NCBI RefSeq assembly: GCF_016916835.1
Contig: NZ_JAFFIX010000008.1
Span: 124,001 to 188,000, forward strand
DNA: 64,000 nt
DNA from: Actinacidiphila bryophytorum
GTDB lineage: Bacteria; Actinomycetota; Actinomycetes; Streptomycetales; Streptomycetaceae
Reading direction: 5' to 3'
Below, piece after piece: positions 62,012-64,000 of the stretch (positions within the stretch are counted from its first letter, which is position 1; the number at the start of each line of letters is the position of its first letter). The position numbers and the translations under genes were made by a program. The notes under the pieces are model-generated. The model was given only the letters and a program-made list of their open reading frames with translations, did not search any database and had not been told where the DNA came from.

Positions 62012-63993
62012 TAGGGCGCCGCGCCGATGGGGACGGCCATGGCGGCGGCTTCTGCCGCCTGCGGCTCCACACCGGGGTCCGGGCGGAGCTGGTCGAGCAG
62101 GACCAGGGCGACGGCCGCGACGGCGAGGTAGGCCAGCAGGACGGCGAGGGCCTGGGTGGTGCCGTGGCCGTGGAAGTAGATGGTGTGGTGGAGCAGGACG
62201 TAGCCGTTGCGCGGCGGCAGGTAGGGGCCGATGTCGCGCCAGAAGGCGGGCAGGTAGGGCACGCCGTTGGCGCCGCCGTTGGAGGGGTTGCCGAAGAGGA
62301 TGACCAGGACGACGGTCAGCAGGGTGCCGGCCGAGCCGATGAGTTTCTGCAGGACGGCCGCCACGAAGGCGACGACGGCGACGATCAGTGAGCAGATGGG
62401 CCAGACGATCCAGAAGCTGCTGCGGGGGTAGCCGTCCAGCCACAGGCACACCACCAGGTCCACGACCAGGCCGGCCAGCACCGCGAACGCGGCGAGTGCG
62501 GCGGCCCGCCAGCGCCCTCCCGCCCGCCCGGTCGCGGCCATCAGCAGGGCGGCGCTCATGTATCCGCCGATGAGCAGCGGCACGAGCATCAGCGACTGGA
62601 CCACCCCGAAGGGGTCCTTCTTCGCGAGCTTGACCGGCGCGTACGGCCGTACGGCAAGCGGCTGGTGCACGGCCGCGGCGGCCCGCTTGAACTGGACGGC
62701 GATGTCGAGCGGGGCGAGGTCGCTGATGCTGGGGACGACGATCAGGGTGCTCGCGGCCGGCGCGGGGGCGGGGATCAGGGCGCCCCAGATCTCGGTGCGG
62801 TCGATGGCGTCCTTGACGGCCGATTCGTCGCGGTAGTGGTGGACCTTGAGGGAGAAGGTCTTCTGCGCGGCGGTCAGGACCGGGGACGGCCCGGTGACGC
62901 CGAAGGGCATGTCGGTGGCGGCGGGCGAGTGTGCGGCGCTGGTGTAGTTGACCGCGAACAGGCACTGCATCAGGGCGCACAGGGCCAGCGCGACGAGGAT
63001 CGGCAGCCCGCGCCTGCCGGGCCGGGCGGGGGCCGGCGCGGACGTGTCCCGGCGCGCGGAGGCCGCCCGGGCGGGGCGGATACGGCCCATGTACCCGATG
63101 ACGGCCACGCCGGCGAAGGCGTAGAGGAAGAGCACCGTGAGCGGGGTGGAGATGTCGTTGCCGTCGAAGTAGAGGACGTTGCGGATCAGGTGGACCGCGT
63201 TCTGCGGTGGGAACAGGACGCCGATGTTGCGCCAGTAGACCGGCAGCAGGTACGGACCGCTGCTGCCGGCGCCGGCCCCGCCGACGACGATGAAGGCGAC
63301 CGCGACGAGCAGGGTGCCGAACTTGCCCACCAGGGACTGGACGGCCGCGGCGGACAGCACCACCGCGGTGGTGACCAGTGCGAAGCACGGCAGGAGCGGC
63401 CAGAAGTGGCTGGTGGCGTAGGCGCCGAGCCCCGGCCCCGCGATCAGGTCGGTCAGCAGGGCGCCGACGACGGCGTACCCGGTCAGGATCAGCGCGCGCC
63501 ACGGCGCCGCCGCGGTGCCACCGGCCGCCTTGAAGACCAGGACGGCGGCGAGGTATCCGCCGATGAGCAGCGGCAGCAGCAACAAGCCCACCACCGCTCC
63601 GACGCGGTCGCCCGACGGCAGCGGCTTGACGGTCTCGACGGTGACCGGGCGCTGCAGCACCTTGGCTGCCGCGGTGAAGGCGCCCTCGATCTCGATCTGC
63701 CCGAAGAAGCTCTGCGCGGGGACCACGATCAGCGTGTCACGGGTGCGGCCGCTGACGTAGCCGCCGTAGAGCCTGCCGTCGCCGATCGCCCCGCGCAGGG
63801 CGGTCTCGCTGCGGTAGCCGTGCGGTTGGAGCGACACCTTCGAGGCCACCGCGGCCACGACCCTGGACGGCGGCCCCGCCACCCCGAAGAGCATGTTCCG
63901 CGGCACCAGCAGTTGCAGCGCGCTGACGAGGCACAGCGCGAAGAGGACCTGGACGATCAGGACGGTCACCAGCGCGACGACACCCTTGCGCAC
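62011..63993 (-). CDS. Internally duplicated ABC-2/YhgE-like membrane protein
   Basis: A protein of at least 660 aa with two homologous halves. Each half opens with a helix (LIVQVLFALCLVSALQLLV; ALALCALMQCLFAVNYTSAA), a FGV-x-GP-S motif, an extracytoplasmic domain with TLIVVP, then a helix bundle (LLLLPLLIGGYLAAVLVFKA; LMLVPLLIGGYMSAALLMAA) and a closing loop YWRNIGVLFPPQNAV or FWRDIGPYLPPRNGY. This matches ABC-2-like permeases of the YhgE/Pip type, but doubled. GTG 63993 is a possible start, but the frame is open to the window edge, so the gene may be longer. A MITE-like element abuts the stop. The substrate is unknown. Confidence 0.82.
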   Translation of the reverse strand: MRKGVVALVTVLIVQVLFALCLVSALQLLVPRNMLFGVAGPPSRVVAAVASKVSLQPHGYRSETALRGAIGDGRLYGGYVSGRTRDTLIVVPAQSFFGQIEIEGAFTAAAKVLQRPVTVETVKPLPSGDRVGAVVGLLLLPLLIGGYLAAVLVFKAAGGTAAAPWRALILTGYAVVGALLTDLIAGPGLGAYATSHFWPLLPCFALVTTAVVLSAAAVQSLVGKFGTLLVAVAFIVVGGAGAGSSGPYLLPVYWRNIGVLFPPQNAVHLIRNVLYFDGNDISTPLTVLFLYAFAGVAVIGYMGRIRPARAASARRDTSAPAPARPGRRGLPILVALALCALMQCLFAVNYTSAAHSPAATDMPFGVTGPSPVLTAAQKTFSLKVHHYRDESAVKDAIDRTEIWGALIPAPAPAASTLIVVPSISDLAPLDIAVQFKRAAAAVHQPLAVRPYAPVKLAKKDPFGVVQSLMLVPLLIGGYMSAALLMAATGRAGGRWRAAALAAFAVLAGLVVDLVVCLWLDGYPRSSFWIVWPICSLIVAVVAFVAAVLQKLIGSAGTLLTVVLVILFGNPSNGGANGVPYLPAFWRDIGPYLPPRNGYVLLHHTIYFHGHGTTQALAVLLAYLAVAAVALVLLDQLRPDPGVEPQAAEAAAMAVPIGAAP

Positions 63994-64000
63994 CGGGCTG

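Overview
The window is very GC-rich DNA with GTG/ATG starts, GGAGG-type ribosome sites and twin-arginine and lipoprotein signals. Its gene families (SpoIIE-type phosphatases, universal stress proteins, HxlR/LysR/LacI/TetR regulators, CBM13-tagged secreted esterase, carbohydrate ABC uptake systems) point to a Streptomyces-like actinomycete. No ribosomal, tRNA or core biosynthetic genes are seen. At least ten genes are broken, truncated or reduced to fragments, which fits an accessory region such as a linear-chromosome arm (inference).

Layout. 0-10.5 kb: a carotenoid-oxygenase gene split by an in-frame TGA, an acetyltransferase, a fused hydantoinase/5-oxoprolinase, a secreted protein of unknown role, and two drug/metabolite-type exporters around a LysR regulator. 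10.5-23 kb: a stress island with two P-type ATPases, two universal stress proteins, a DUF302 protein behind CsoR/CstR-like palindromes, a GNAT + NDP-forming acyl-CoA-ligase fusion, and a CBS-BON protein. 23-30.4 kb: a secreted CE1-like esterase with a ricin-type lectin tail, an APH-fold kinase, reductases and VOC/YciI/HxlR genes, mixed with remnants of TetR, AraC and RibD/DHFR-family genes. 30.4-36.3 kb: an arsenic island (ArsO-like flavoprotein, two ArsR, ArsC) next to an operon of a frameshifted CPA1 antiporter, a CBS protein and an ArsB/NhaD-like permease. 36.6-44.5 kb: a SulP tail fragment, a DrrAB-like exporter with its TetR, a glutamine amidotransferase, DoxX-like and Rv1733c-like membrane proteins, another universal stress protein, and a shortened flavoprotein. 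44.6-56.7 kb: GH65 phosphorylase, a PAS-GAF-SpoIIE-HATPase regulator, a LacI-like protein with no DNA-binding head, and two complete sugar ABC transporters. 56.7-64 kb: TetR, an unknown 145-aa protein, a three-subunit molybdenum hydroxylase, a 175-bp MITE-like element, and an internally duplicated membrane protein running to the window edge.

The strongest unexplained signal is a shared promoter architecture. A palindrome near GGGCCG-NN-CGGCCC occurs as tandem copies exactly 22 bp apart (one step of 23) upstream of four stress loci: GNAT-acyl-CoA ligase, CBS-BON, DoxX-like, and the USP/Rv1733c pair. In all four the proximal box ends 66-72 nt before the start codon. The membership resembles the DosR/DevR (OsdR) dormancy regulon, but no DevR/DevS-type regulator gene lies in the window.
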